A stretch of 64,000 nucleotides of DNA from Neisseria bacilliformis (GCF_014055025.1 NZ_CP059571.1:1984001-2048000); one strand, 5' to 3'. Counted from the stretch's first letter, positions 32,902 through 41,540 are shown. Program-made: numbers and translations. Notes: generated by a model from the letters alone, not told the origin.

Positions 32902-33312
32902 ATGAACAAAATTTTTGCAGCAGCGGTTTTGGCGGTATTGTTGGGCGGATGCGCGGACACGGGCGGCGGCATGTCGCTGGGCAGCCTGATGGGCGGCAAT
33001 ACGCAGCAGTCCGCCTCTTCCGGCGGGATGCTCGGCGGCATGGGCGGCACGCTGGTGAAAAGCGTGATCGAAAACCAGTGCCGCAGCGAATTGCAGGGGC
33101 GCAACGAATGGCGCGTGATCGCGCTGGCGATGAGTGCCGACAAACAGGCCGAATGGGAAAACAAAATCTGCGGCTGCGCCAGCGAGGAAGTGCCCAACCA
33201 GCTCTCGGCCAACGAGCTGATGAGCATGGTCAACGCCAACACCCGCACCCAAGCCATGGCCAACGTTACCGCCAAAACGGTTACCGCCTGCTTCAAACGC
33301 CTCTATCGTTAA
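32902..33312 (+). CDS. Hypothetical lipoprotein
   Basis: 136 residues. Lipobox LLGGC gives a lipidated Cys at about residue 17. A flexible Gly/Ser/Met-rich segment follows (GGGMSLGSLMGG, GGMLGGMGG). The C-terminal domain has three more Cys (ENQCRSELQ, KICGCASEEVP, VTACFKRLYR). The start at 32902 gives a proper signal peptide. Function not recognised; homologues appear to be short envelope lipoproteins. Monocistronic, bounded by a DUS pair. Confidence 0.7.
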   Translation: MNKIFAAAVLAVLLGGCADTGGGMSLGSLMGGNTQQSASSGGMLGGMGGTLVKSVIENQCRSELQGRNEWRVIALAMSADKQAEWENKICGCASEEVPNQLSANELMSMVNANTRTQAMANVTAKTVTACFKRLYR

Positions 33313-33318
33313 ACCCCT

Positions 33319-33360
33319 TTTTCAGACGGCCTCTGCGCGCCGACAGAGGCCGTCTGAAAC
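33319..33360. repeat. Outward DUS pair forming a 16-bp stem
   Basis: TTTCAGACGGCCTCTG, 8-base loop, CAGAGGCCGTCTGAAA, between the lipoprotein and thrC. Probable terminator of the former. Confidence 0.65.
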
Positions 33361-33387
33361 CTGAAAACCCGCAAAAAAGGCCGGAAC

Positions 33388-34800
33388 ATGAACTACATCA
33401 GCACGCGCGGCAACACCGCGCCCAAAACATTCAGCGAAGTTTTGCTTATGGGTCTCGCCCCCGACGGCGGCCTGATGCTGCCCGAGCGTTACCCGCAGAT
33501 CGACGCGGCAACGCTGGACAAGTGGCGCGGCCTCTCCTACCCAAATTTATCCTTTGAAATCATGCGCCTGTTCGCCACCGACATTCCGGAAGACGACTTG
33601 CGCGCCATTATCGGCAACACCTACACCGAAGAAGCCTTCGGCACGCAGGCCATCACCCCCGTGCGCACCCTTTCAGACGGCCTCAAAATCCAAGCACTCT
33701 CCAACGGCCCGACGCTGGCCTTCAAAGACATGGCGATGCAGTTTCTCGGCAATGCCTTCGAATACGTGCTGAAAAAAGCGGGCGCGACGCTGAACATCGT
33801 CGGCGCGACCAGCGGCGATACCGGCTCGGCCGCCGAATACGCCCTGCGCGGCAAAGAAGGCGTGCACGTGTTCATGATGTCGCCCGAGGGCAAAATGAGC
33901 GCGTTCCAGCGCGCGCAGATGTACAGCCTGCACGACGCAAACATCCACAACATCGCCGTGAAAGGCATGTTTGACGACTGCCAGGACATCGTCAAAGCCG
34001 TGCAGAACGACGCTGCGTTCAAAGCGCAATACCGCATCGGCACGGTCAATTCGATCAACTGGGGGCGCGTGATGGCGCAAATCGTCTATTACTTCGCCGG
34101 CTATTTTTACGCCACACAGAGCAACGCCGAAACCGTCAGCTTCTGCGTGCCCAGCGGCAACTTCGGCAACATCTGCGCGGGGCACATCGCCAAACAGATG
34201 GGCTTGCCGATCGGCCGCCTGATGGTCGCCACCAACGAAAACGACGTGTTGGACGAGTTTTTCAAAACCGGCCGCTACCTGCCGCGCAGCGCGGCGCAGA
34301 CCCATGTTACGTCCAGCCCCTCGATGGACATCTCCAAAGCCTCCAATTTCGAGCGTTTCGTGTTTGACCTGGCCGGCCGCAACCCCGCCGAAATCCGCGC
34401 CCTGTGGGAACAAGTCGCCTCCGGCGCAGGCTTCGATTTAGGCGGCCTGCTCGACGAAGCACGCGGGCAATACGGCTTTGTTTCCGGCAAGTCCACCCAC
34501 GCCGACCGCCTCGCCACCATCCGACGGGTGTACGAAGAAGACGGCGAACTCATCGACCCGCACACCGCCGACGGCGTGAAAGTCGCCCGCGAACTGCGCG
34601 AAAACGGCGAAACCGTCGTCTGCCTCGAAACCGCCCTGCCCGCCAAGTTTGCCGACACCATCCGCGAAGCCCTCGGCGGCAGCGTCGCCATCCCCCGTCC
34701 CGCCAAACTCGAAGGGCTGGAAAACCTGCCCCAGCGCGTGCAGACCGTGCCCGCCGACGCCGACGCGGTGAAAAACATCATCCGCCGCGTGCTCGATTAA
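33388..34800 (+). CDS. thrC: Threonine synthase
   Basis: PLP enzyme converting O-phosphohomoserine to threonine. 470 residues: MNYISTRGNTAPKTFSEVLL start, PLP Lys in LAFKDMAMQFLG, GATSGDTGSAAEYAL phosphate-binding loop, NSINWGRVMAQIVYY and CVPSGNFGNICAG. The long subclass (about 470 aa) is usual in Gram-negatives. One in-frame DUS (TLSDGLK). AAGGCCGGAAC precedes the ATG. A truncated MITE copy begins 5 bases after the stop. Confidence 0.96.
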   Translation: MNYISTRGNTAPKTFSEVLLMGLAPDGGLMLPERYPQIDAATLDKWRGLSYPNLSFEIMRLFATDIPEDDLRAIIGNTYTEEAFGTQAITPVRTLSDGLKIQALSNGPTLAFKDMAMQFLGNAFEYVLKKAGATLNIVGATSGDTGSAAEYALRGKEGVHVFMMSPEGKMSAFQRAQMYSLHDANIHNIAVKGMFDDCQDIVKAVQNDAAFKAQYRIGTVNSINWGRVMAQIVYYFAGYFYATQSNAETVSFCVPSGNFGNICAGHIAKQMGLPIGRLMVATNENDVLDEFFKTGRYLPRSAAQTHVTSSPSMDISKASNFERFVFDLAGRNPAEIRALWEQVASGAGFDLGGLLDEARGQYGFVSGKSTHADRLATIRRVYEEDGELIDPHTADGVKVARELRENGETVVCLETALPAKFADTIREALGGSVAIPRPAKLEGLENLPQRVQTVPADADAVKNIIRRVLD

Positions 34801-34805
34801 AGCGG

Positions 34806-34965
34806 AAAGCGGTGTTTTTGGCAAAAAACACCCGCCTGCCGCGTCAAAAATGCGCGCAAGGTGTCCAAGCTTGCTGTGCTTTTTTCCTTGCATCCGGGCA
34901 TTTTTTACTCAAAAAACCGTCTCGCAAGCTGAATGTCAACAACCCCTAATGTCAACAGCCCCTAA
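34806..34965. mobile_element. MITE-like 162-bp family, copy M4, left end lost
   Basis: Inverted relative to M2. The shared core GCCTGCCGCGTCAAAAATG and CGCAAGGTGTCCAA is present, as is the right end AAGCTGAATGTCAACAACCCC, followed by a second partial end ATGTCAACAGCCCC. The left terminal repeat is missing. Confidence 0.75.
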
Positions 34966-34975
34966 GGAGCCCGAT

Positions 34976-35635
34976 ATGAAAAAAAACCTCTTCGCCGCCC
35001 TCATCTGCGCCCTTGCCGCCGCAGCCGCCGCCCAAGACTACGCCCTCTACGACCGCCCCACCGAGTCCGGCGGCATCAGCATCACGGGCAAACGTTTTTC
35101 CCTCAATACGGCCAGCCAGCGCGGCAACCTCTGCGACCTCGAAGGCAGCATCCAGAACAAGGAATACCGCGACGGCAAAGGCTGCGTCGTCCGCTTCCGC
35201 TTCTCGGGCAAAGACCGCGTCGAACTTGAAGTGCCCGAATCCGCCCAAACCGCCTGCCGCGAATACTGCGGCCTGAACGCAGGCTTTACCGGCAGCTACG
35301 CCGTCCTGCCCGCCGCCTGCACCGAACAGGGCGGCAAAGCCGCAGAAAAACGCTTTCAGACGGCCTACCGCGCCAAACAATACCGCCAAGCCGCCCAAAT
35401 CAAGCAGCAGTACATCGCAAGCTGCGGCAAATTCATCAGCTTCACCGAGCGCATGCACGCTGCCAACGACTTGGCCGTCAGCCACAAAAACGCCGGCGAC
35501 AAAGCCGCCTGCCGCCGCGCCCTCGCCGCCATAAAAACCTGGCTCGACCCCGAGTTCGATCCCGGCTACATCTACGAAGAAGACTACAAACGCGAAGCCG
35601 AAGCCGCCGCCTTCAACAAAAAACAATGCCTGTAA
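34976..35635 (+). CDS. Hypothetical secreted cysteine-rich protein
   Basis: 219 residues: signal peptide (LFAALICALAAAAAAQD), then a domain with at least seven Cys (NLCDLEG, GCVVRF, AQTACREYCGLNAGF, PAACTEQ) that suggests disulfides in the periplasm, and a helical C-terminal third (KQYRQAAQIKQQYIASCGKF). One in-frame DUS gives RFQTAYR. No family recognised; a lysozyme-inhibitor-like or stress role is only a guess. The promoter and ribosome-binding region (AAGGAGCCCGAT) begin where a MITE copy ends. Confidence 0.7.
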   Translation: MKKNLFAALICALAAAAAAQDYALYDRPTESGGISITGKRFSLNTASQRGNLCDLEGSIQNKEYRDGKGCVVRFRFSGKDRVELEVPESAQTACREYCGLNAGFTGSYAVLPAACTEQGGKAAEKRFQTAYRAKQYRQAAQIKQQYIASCGKFISFTERMHAANDLAVSHKNAGDKAACRRALAAIKTWLDPEFDPGYIYEEDYKREAEAAAFNKKQCL

Positions 35636-35743
35636 ACCGGTTAAGGCCGTCTGAAAACCCGTTTCCCGTTTTCAGATTGAAGCAGAAAAGGGAAAACCCG
35701 ATAAAATCCGGTTTCCCTTTTTCACATCCCCCCGCCTTCCCGC

Positions 35744-36541
35744 ATGAACCCGAACACCCCCGCACCCGCCCACGACTTCCCCGCCATCCTCGCCCGCCTT
35801 GCCGCGCAGCAAACCGCAGGCATCGCCTGCCACACCCTTTCAGACGGCCTTACCGTTTGGGTGCGCAAAGCCGGCCCGCGCAACGCCGCTTGGCGTTACG
35901 CCCTTTTGGGCATGATTACCCGCCCCCTGCGCCTGGGCGTACTCAAACCCGTGCCCAACCTCGGCGGCGAAAAAGCCGTCGCCACCGAAGCGCGCCGCCT
36001 GCGCCAGCTTGCCGCCGCCGGCATCCGCGTGCCCGAACTGCTCGCCGAACAAAGCGACGCCCTGCTTTTGGGCAGCTTGGGCGGCATCTCTCTGGAAGAC
36101 CGTATCGAACAGGAAGCCAAAGGCGGCCACCTCACCGCCTGGGCGGCCGGGCTGGACGCCATCGGCCAAGTGCACGCGCGCGGCCAGTTCCTCAGCCAGG
36201 CCTTCGCCCGCAACATCATGGCCGACGGCGGCAGCATCGCCTTTCTCGATTTTGAAGACGACCCCTCAGAAGTCCTCAGCCTCGAACAATGCCAAAGCCG
36301 CGACTGGCTCTGCTACCTGCACTCCACCGCCCTGCTGCTCAAACGCCACGGCCTGCTTGCCCAAGCCGCCGCCCTGTGGCACGACAAACGCTCCGCCCGG
36401 CCGGAAAACATCCGCCGCCTCGTCGCCCAAACCGCCCGCCCCGTCGCCTGGATGCGCCGCCTTTCCAGCCCCAAATGGGGACGCGACGTCCTGCGCATCG
36501 CCGCCCTCGCCGCCCTGTTCGCACAGGCGGATTCGGACTGA
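35744..36541 (+). CDS. Protein kinase-like (LPS/Kdo-kinase superfamily) protein
   Basis: 265 residues, cytoplasmic. It has a kinase-like fold: an N-lobe with LGGEKAVATEARRLRQLAAA giving the Lys/Glu pair, and a C-lobe with GQVHARGQFLSQAFARNIM as catalytic loop (His-x-x-Gly ... Arg-Asn) and IAFLDFEDDP as the metal-binding DFE. Related to InaA/WaaP-type and RIO-like kinases. Substrate unknown; phosphorylation of a sugar or envelope component is a guess. One in-frame DUS (TLSDGLT). Confidence 0.7.
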   Translation: MNPNTPAPAHDFPAILARLAAQQTAGIACHTLSDGLTVWVRKAGPRNAAWRYALLGMITRPLRLGVLKPVPNLGGEKAVATEARRLRQLAAAGIRVPELLAEQSDALLLGSLGGISLEDRIEQEAKGGHLTAWAAGLDAIGQVHARGQFLSQAFARNIMADGGSIAFLDFEDDPSEVLSLEQCQSRDWLCYLHSTALLLKRHGLLAQAAALWHDKRSARPENIRRLVAQTARPVAWMRRLSSPKWGRDVLRIAALAALFAQADSD

Positions 36542-36556
36542 AACCGCCGTAAAGCA

Positions 36557-36604
36557 CAGAGGCCGTCTGAAAAAAACGTTTTACGTATTTTCAGACGGCC
36601 TCTG
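36557..36604. terminator. Inverted DUS hairpin after the kinase-like gene
   Basis: CAGAGGCCGTCTGAAAAAAACG and complement with extended stem, 17 bases after the stop. Confidence 0.75.
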
Positions 36605-36611
36605 CCATTAG

Positions 36612-36679
36612 GTAGGGTGGGTCTCGACCCACCGTTTGCGGAAAGCGGTATGATTGTGGTGGGTCAAGACCCACCCTGC
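36612..36679. repeat. GTAG palindrome pair, family A (copy A5)
   Basis: 68 bp; GTAGGGTGGGTC to CCACCCTGC. Interior GTTTGCGGAAAGCGGTATG differs from the 83-bp copies. Confidence 0.8.
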
Positions 36680-36693
36680 GTATTCCGCCGCAT

Positions 36694-36801
36694 GTAGGGT
36701 GTGTGGCGCAGCCACGCACACGGTTTGGGCGGCCCGCATGGCCGGACGGGATCCGTGAGACGGCAGGGAACGCGTGCGCCGCCTCGGGGCGGCACACCCT
36801 A
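36694..36801. repeat. GTAG palindrome pair, family B (copy B3)
   Basis: 108 bp; GTAGGGTGTGTGGCGCAGCC to GGCACACCCTAC; arms are the GCC/GGC variant. Confidence 0.8.
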
Positions 36802-36837
36802 CGTCGGCTGCGTTTTCAGACAGCCTCTGCCATTTTG

Positions 36838-36905
36838 GCAGGGTGGGTCTCGACCCACCGTTTGCGGGAAACGGCATGATTGTGGTGGGTCAAGACCCAC
36901 CCTAC
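36838..36905. repeat. GTAG palindrome pair, family A (copy A6)
   Basis: 68 bp, same interior as A5; left head is GCAG. Copies A5 and A6 flank B3. Confidence 0.75.
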
Positions 36906-36952
36906 GTCGGCGGCGAAGCGGCAGAGGCCGTCCCGCGTAGGCGGGGGCGGCC

Positions 36953-37810
36953 TCAGTCGCGCGATACGGCGATGGTGTGTTTGATGTGTTTGAGGTTGGC
37001 GACGATGGTGAAGGTCATCATCACCAGCAAAGCCCACGAGCTCCATTTGCCGATGTGTACGGCCGACCATGCGCCGATTTGGTTGGGGTAACGCCACAGT
37101 CCGGCGAAGGTGCCGATGTTTTCCGCCAGCCAGATGAAAAAACCGATAAGGACGAAGGCCAGAAGCAGCGGCATTTTGCGCGGGATGTCGCAGGGGGTGA
37201 AGACGACGGTGGTACGGGCGTAGAGGCCGAGGGCGAAAGCGGCGAGGTACCAGCGGTAGTCGCCGATGTAGTGGTGGGTGAAAAAGTTGAGGTAAATCAG
37301 CAGGGAGCAGAGGGTGGCCAGCCAGTAGGGCGGGTGGCTGCGGATGCGCAGGTCGAATAGCCGCCAGGCTTGGATGATGTAGCTGCCCACGGCGGCATAC
37401 ATGAAGCCGGCAAACAGCGGCACGCCGCCGATTTTGCTGAATGCGGGGTCGGGGTAGCTCCACGAGCCGACGGCGGCGGAGGTTTTGAACAGTTCGAGCG
37501 CGAAGCCGACGATGTGGAAAAGGGTGATGGATTTGACTTCGTCCCACGTTTCGAGTTTGCAAACCAGCATGGCGGCCTGCACGGCCAGCGCGAACAGCAG
37601 CAGGATGTCGTAGCGGGCGACGCCGAGCCAGCCGCCGCGCGGCACGGCGAATATGGCGAGGAAGAAGAGGCCGGCAAACAGGCAGGAGCGGGCTTCTTTG
37701 AGGCCGAAAAACCAGAATTCGAGGGCGAAACGGCGGATGCCGCGCAGGCCGGGGCGCGGGGGATGGCGGGTAAGCCATGCGTCGAGGGGGTTTTGCGTGA
37801 GGGGCTGCAT
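36953..37810 (-). CDS. DUF817 family membrane protein
   Basis: 285 residues with about eight membrane helices. The family-like centre is VGSWSYPDPAFSKIGGVPLF followed by AGFMYAAVGSYIIQAWRLFD, with TRHPPRPGLRGIRRFALEFW near the start and a C-terminal NLKHIKHTIAVSRD. The function of DUF817 is not known. Stand-alone on the minus strand; a composite DUS element lies upstream. Confidence 0.8.
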   Translation of the reverse strand: MQPLTQNPLDAWLTRHPPRPGLRGIRRFALEFWFFGLKEARSCLFAGLFFLAIFAVPRGGWLGVARYDILLLFALAVQAAMLVCKLETWDEVKSITLFHIVGFALELFKTSAAVGSWSYPDPAFSKIGGVPLFAGFMYAAVGSYIIQAWRLFDLRIRSHPPYWLATLCSLLIYLNFFTHHYIGDYRWYLAAFALGLYARTTVVFTPCDIPRKMPLLLAFVLIGFFIWLAENIGTFAGLWRYPNQIGAWSAVHIGKWSSWALLVMMTFTIVANLKHIKHTIAVSRD

Positions 37811-37849
37811 GTTTCAGACGGCCTTTCGGGTCGGGCGCAGGCAAGGGGA

Positions 37850-37908
37850 AGAGGCCGTCTGAAAGCTGTGTTTCGGCTGCGCCGAAGCTGCGTTTTCAGA
37901 CGGCCTGT
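37850..37908. repeat. Composite DUS element
   Basis: DUS, loop TTTCGGCTGCGCCGAAGC, inverted DUS; it ends just beyond the purine permease stop and may terminate that gene. Confidence 0.75.
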
Positions 37909-37915
37909 TGCGTGT

Positions 37916-39259
37916 TTACACGCCGAGGAACCAGAATTTGGCCGCCCACAAAACGGCGACGATCCACACCATCGGCGGCACGTCGCCTGCGCGGCGGCAC
38001 AGGAGTTTGATGGCGGCGTAGCTGATGAAGCCCATGGCGATGCCGTCGGCGATGGAGTAGGTGAAGGGCATGAAGACGATGGTGACGAAGGCGGGGGCGG
38101 CTTCGGTGAGGTCTTCCCAGTCGATTTCGAGCACGGAGCGCAGCATGTGGATGCCGATGTAGAGCAGCGCGGGGGCGGTGGCGAAGGCGGGTACGGTGGC
38201 GGCCAGCGGGGAGAACCACAGGCAGGCGAGCATGAGGATGCCGACGGTTACGGCGGTGAGGCCGGTGCGCCCGCCTGCGGCCACGCCCGCCGCGCTTTCC
38301 ACGTAGGGGGTTACGGAGGATGTGCCCATCGCCGCGCCGGCGACGATGGCGGTGGAGTCGGCCAAAAGGGCGCGTTTGAGGCGGGGCAGTTTGCCGTTTT
38401 CCAGCAGTCCGGCGCGGTGGGTGGTGCCGACGAGGGTGCCGGTGCTGTCGAACAGGTCGACAAGGAAGAAGACGAAGATGACGGCGATCATGCTGCCGTG
38501 GAACAGGCCGTTGAAGTCCATGGCCAGAAAGGTGGGTTGCAGGCTGGGGATGGCGGAGACGATGCCTTTGAATTCGGTCTGCCCCAGCGGGATGCCGAGG
38601 AGGGTTACGGCGAGGATGCCGAGGATGATCGCGCCGCGCACGCGCAGGTAGTCGAGGAAGATGATGAGGAAGAAGCCGAGCAGGGCGAGCAGCACCGGCC
38701 AGTTGGGGCTTTTCGCGCCGTCGGCGGCTTTGAGGTAGATGTCGTTCATTTTCACCAGCGTGGCGTCGCTGGATATGATGATGCCGGCGTTTTTCAGGGC
38801 GATAAGGGCGAGGAAGAGGCCGATGCCGGCGGCGATGGCCATTTTCAGGCTCATGGGCAGGGCGTTGACCAGCATTTCGCGCAGTTTGAAAAAGCTGAAC
38901 AATAAGAAGACGATGCCGGACACGAACACGGCGGCCAGCGCGACCTGCCAGGGCACGCCCATGCCTTTGACCACGGCGTAGGTGAAGTAGGCGTTCAGCC
39001 CCATGCCGGGGGCGAGGGCGATGGGGTAGTTGGCCGCCAGTCCCATCACGAAGCAGCCGATGGCGGCGGAGATGCAGGTGGCGACGAACACCGCGCCGAA
39101 GTCCATGCCGGTTTGCGACAGGGTGGCGGGGTTGATGACGACGATGTAGCACATGGTCAGGAAGGTGGTGATGCCCGCCATGATTTCGGTGCGCACGCCC
39201 GTGCCGTGGGCGGTGAGGCCGAAGAATCGGTCGAGCGGGCTGTTTGCCGGTCGGTTCAT
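37916..39259 (-). CDS. NCS2 (AzgA-like) purine permease
   Basis: 447 residues, 12-14 membrane helices. Proton-coupled adenine/guanine/hypoxanthine uptake is expected from the AzgA/PbuG subgroup: RTEIMAGITTFLTMCYIVVI, APGMGLNAYFTYAVV, DLFDSTGTLVGTTHRAGLL and TSSVTPYVESAAGVAAGGRT. RBS not obvious. Upstream lies a TATAAT box. Together with upp it suggests active nucleobase salvage. Substrate range cannot be read from sequence. Confidence 0.88.
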   Translation of the reverse strand: MNRPANSPLDRFFGLTAHGTGVRTEIMAGITTFLTMCYIVVINPATLSQTGMDFGAVFVATCISAAIGCFVMGLAANYPIALAPGMGLNAYFTYAVVKGMGVPWQVALAAVFVSGIVFLLFSFFKLREMLVNALPMSLKMAIAAGIGLFLALIALKNAGIIISSDATLVKMNDIYLKAADGAKSPNWPVLLALLGFFLIIFLDYLRVRGAIILGILAVTLLGIPLGQTEFKGIVSAIPSLQPTFLAMDFNGLFHGSMIAVIFVFFLVDLFDSTGTLVGTTHRAGLLENGKLPRLKRALLADSTAIVAGAAMGTSSVTPYVESAAGVAAGGRTGLTAVTVGILMLACLWFSPLAATVPAFATAPALLYIGIHMLRSVLEIDWEDLTEAAPAFVTIVFMPFTYSIADGIAMGFISYAAIKLLCRRAGDVPPMVWIVAVLWAAKFWFLGV

Positions 39260-39295
39260 GATTTAACAAACTTTAAGTCGGGTAAAGGGGGCGGC

Positions 39296-39301
39296 ATTAT
39301 A
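39296..39301 (-). promoter_or_regulatory. Possible -10 box of the purine permease
   Basis: Minus strand GGCTATAATG, about 37 bases upstream of the start codon; -35 weak. Confidence 0.4.
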
Positions 39302-39377
39302 GCCTAATTGTGTACAAAGCCGCGCGCAGGGGCGCAAGGCTGAATGCCGACAGACCCCGGGAATGCGGCGCAAATGT

Positions 39378-39420
39378 TTTCAGACGGCCTCTGCGCAGGC
39401 AGGAGGCCGTCTGAAAAGGG
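39378..39420. repeat. Outward DUS pair
   Basis: TTTTCAGACGGCCTC, 8-base loop, GAGGCCGTCTGAAAA directly after the stop codon of the small membrane gene at 39423. Confidence 0.65.
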
Positions 39421-39422
39421 GT

Positions 39423-39821
39423 TCAGACAAACCAGCCGGTCGGCGTAACCGGCTGGTTGTCGATCAGGCGCACGATGCCGAAAATCACGCGGAACAGATA
39501 CCACAGGCCGGTGAGGCCAACCAGCGGGTAGAGGAAAAACAGCGGAAACTTAACCGCATAGCTCAAAGCCACCAGCAGTATCGGCAGGCCGATAAAGCCC
39601 AACAGCGTGCCCCAGAAGGTGCGGATCAGATAGGGGATATGCGTGGCGTACACCGCGTCGGTAACGGTGTCGCGCTTGGCGTAGGCGATGATCAGGCCGA
39701 TCAGCGCGGCGATGCCGGCGGTGAAAACGGTTACGATGTAGAGGCCGTAAACCAGATACAGGAAATTGCGCTGTTTGTCGCGCTCGGCGTTGGCGGAAGA
39801 ATTGGCGGGCAGGTTGTCCAT
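39423..39821 (-). CDS. Small membrane protein (DUF4870-like), paralogue 1
   Basis: 132 residues, three or four membrane helices. Core YLVYGLYIVTVFTAGIAALI, THIPYLIRTFWGTLLGFIG and GLTGLWYLFRVIFGIVRLID align with the next gene upstream (paralogue 2), including the end PVTPTGWFV. Function unknown. Ribosome-binding sequence AGCAAGGACAAGC. The pair clearly arose by duplication. Confidence 0.75.
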   Translation of the reverse strand: MDNLPANSSANAERDKQRNFLYLVYGLYIVTVFTAGIAALIGLIIAYAKRDTVTDAVYATHIPYLIRTFWGTLLGFIGLPILLVALSYAVKFPLFFLYPLVGLTGLWYLFRVIFGIVRLIDNQPVTPTGWFV

Positions 39822-39900
39822 TTTGCTTGTCCTTGCTGGAAAATAATCAAGCCGTCATTTTAACCAAACTTCACACGCGGCAGGAGGCCGTCTGAAAAGT

Positions 39901-40317
39901 TCACATCAGCCAGCCCTCGGCGGTAACCGGCCGCCCGTCGAGCAGGCGCACGATGCCGTAGGCCACGCGGAACACGTACCACACCCCCGTCAGCCACACA
40001 ATCGGAATCCCGATCAGGATCACCGACAGCACCCCGCCCACGGCCAAGCCGATCAGCGCGCCCCAAAACGTGCGGATCAGATAGCGCAGATGGCTCTCAT
40101 ACAGCGTGCCCGCCATCTCGCCCTGCTTCAAGGCGGCCACCACCACCCCGGCCACCGCCGCCATCCCCACCGTGAAAATACTCGCCGCATAAAGCCCGTA
40201 CACCAGATACACATAATTGCGCCGACGCTCCTCGCGCCAGTCCGGCTGCCGCGCCTGCGGGTTTACGGGCTCCACATCGATCACATCGTCGTCGCGCCCA
40301 CGGTAACGCCTGTCCAT
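39901..40317 (-). CDS. Small membrane protein (DUF4870-like), paralogue 2
   Basis: 138 residues from the ATG at 40317 (MDRRYRGRDDDVIDVEPVNP), with AAAGGATG upstream. It has a longer charged N-terminus than paralogue 1. Shared core: YLVYGLYAASIFTVGMAAVA, SHLRYLIRTFWGALIG, TGVWYVFRVAYGIVRLLDGR and final TAEGWLM. An AG-DUS separates the two genes. Unknown function. Confidence 0.75.
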   Translation of the reverse strand: MDRRYRGRDDDVIDVEPVNPQARQPDWREERRRNYVYLVYGLYAASIFTVGMAAVAGVVVAALKQGEMAGTLYESHLRYLIRTFWGALIGLAVGGVLSVILIGIPIVWLTGVWYVFRVAYGIVRLLDGRPVTAEGWLM

Positions 40318-40437
40318 AAAACATCCTTTCAAAACACCGGAAAAACGGCGGCCACTTTACCCCCGGGCACGCCGCAAAGCAAACAGGCCGTCTGAAATTA
40401 CGCTATACTGCCGCCCTTTCCCCGCGCCCATCCCTTT

Positions 40438-41430
40438 ATGAAAAAAGCGTTTTACACCGTTTTCACCCTCGCCCTCCTTGCCGCCCTTGCCGCCGCCTTC
40501 CTGCTGTTCGCCCCCAAAACCCACCCCGACCCATACCGCCTCAGAATCGGCGGCGGGCAGGGCATCGGCACGGCCGCCGCCCGCCTCCAAGCCGACGGCA
40601 TCGTCTACAACCGCCACATCCTCACCGCCGCCGCCTATTTCCTCGGCATCCACAACAAACTGCACGCGGGCAGCTACAAACTGCCGCAGCGCGTGTCCGC
40701 CTGGCAAATCCTGCAACGCCTCAAACAAGGCAACAGCGACACCGTCAGCGTGCGCATCGCCGAAGGCAGCCGCTTTTCCCAAATGCGCCAAGCCATCGCC
40801 CAAACCGCCGATTTGCAGCACGACACCGCAGCATGGAGCGACGAACAAATCCTCAAAGCCGTCGATCCCCAAGCCACCGGCAGCCCCGAAGGACTGTTCG
40901 CCCCCGACACCTACGAAACCGAAGCCGGCGGCAGCGACCTGCAAATCTACCGCCTCGCCTACCGTACCATGCGCCGCAACCTCGACCGCGCCTGGGAAGA
41001 ACGCCAAAGCGGCCTGCCCTACAAAACCCCCTACGAAATGCTCACCCTCGCCAGTATCATCGAAAAAGAAACCGGCCACCCCGACGACCGCCGCCACGTT
41101 GCCGCCGTGTTTGTCAACCGCCTCAACAGCGGCATGAAGCTGCAAACCGACCCCGCCGTCATCTACGGCATGGGCAAAGCCTACACCGGCCGCATCCGCA
41201 AAGCCGACTTGCAGCGCGACACGCCCTACAACACCTACACCCGCGCCGGCCTCACCCCCACCCCCATCGCCCTGCCCGGCAAAGCCGCCCTCGAAGCCGC
41301 CGCCCACCCCTCGGCCGAACAATACCTCTACTTCGTCTCGCAAATGGACGGCAGCGGCAAAAGCGCGTTCAGCCACACCCTCGACGAACACAACGCCGCC
41401 GTGCGCCGCTATATTCTGAAACAGAAATAG
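40438..41430 (+). CDS. mltG: Endolytic murein transglycosylase MltG
   Basis: Inner-membrane lytic transglycosylase that cuts nascent glycan strands. 330 residues: one N-terminal helix (FTLALLAALAAAFLLFAPK), a LysM-like region (LHAGSYKLPQRVSAWQILQR, VRIAEGSRFSQM) and the YceG domain with catalytic Glu in TLASIIEKETGHPDDRRHVA, FVNRLNSGMKLQTDPAVIYG and YNTYTRAGLTPTPIALPG. TATACT lies 29 bases upstream. In many proteobacteria mltG precedes tmk; here it stands alone. Confidence 0.95.
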   Translation: MKKAFYTVFTLALLAALAAAFLLFAPKTHPDPYRLRIGGGQGIGTAAARLQADGIVYNRHILTAAAYFLGIHNKLHAGSYKLPQRVSAWQILQRLKQGNSDTVSVRIAEGSRFSQMRQAIAQTADLQHDTAAWSDEQILKAVDPQATGSPEGLFAPDTYETEAGGSDLQIYRLAYRTMRRNLDRAWEERQSGLPYKTPYEMLTLASIIEKETGHPDDRRHVAAVFVNRLNSGMKLQTDPAVIYGMGKAYTGRIRKADLQRDTPYNTYTRAGLTPTPIALPGKAALEAAAHPSAEQYLYFVSQMDGSGKSAFSHTLDEHNAAVRRYILKQK

Positions 41431-41459
41431 CCAACGCGCGCCGGCAGGTGTTTTATGCG

Positions 41460-41498
41460 CAAAGGCCGTCTGAAAACACATTTTCAGACGGCCTTTCA
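41460..41498. terminator. Inverted DUS hairpin after mltG
   Basis: AAAGGCCGTCTGAAAAC with only a 4-6 base loop; 30 bases after the stop. A short family B unit (41507-41540) and a second inverted DUS (41571-41616) follow, the latter serving the convergent glnA. Confidence 0.75.
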
Positions 41499-41506
41499 CC
41501 GCCTAG

Positions 41507-41540
41507 GCAGGGTATGTCGCCCCAAGGCGACGCACCCTAC
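41507..41540. repeat. Family B unit, short form (copy B4)
   Basis: GCAG head, one palindrome with arms TGTCGCC and GGCGACGCA, CTAC tail. Only one palindrome is present between the ends. Confidence 0.65.

Noticed and set aside
37370-38905. Plus-strand 511-codon frame across DUF817 and permease genes
   Set aside because: Spans two real genes and their spacer; acidic Gly/Asp/Glu-rich antisense translation of hydrophobic codons.
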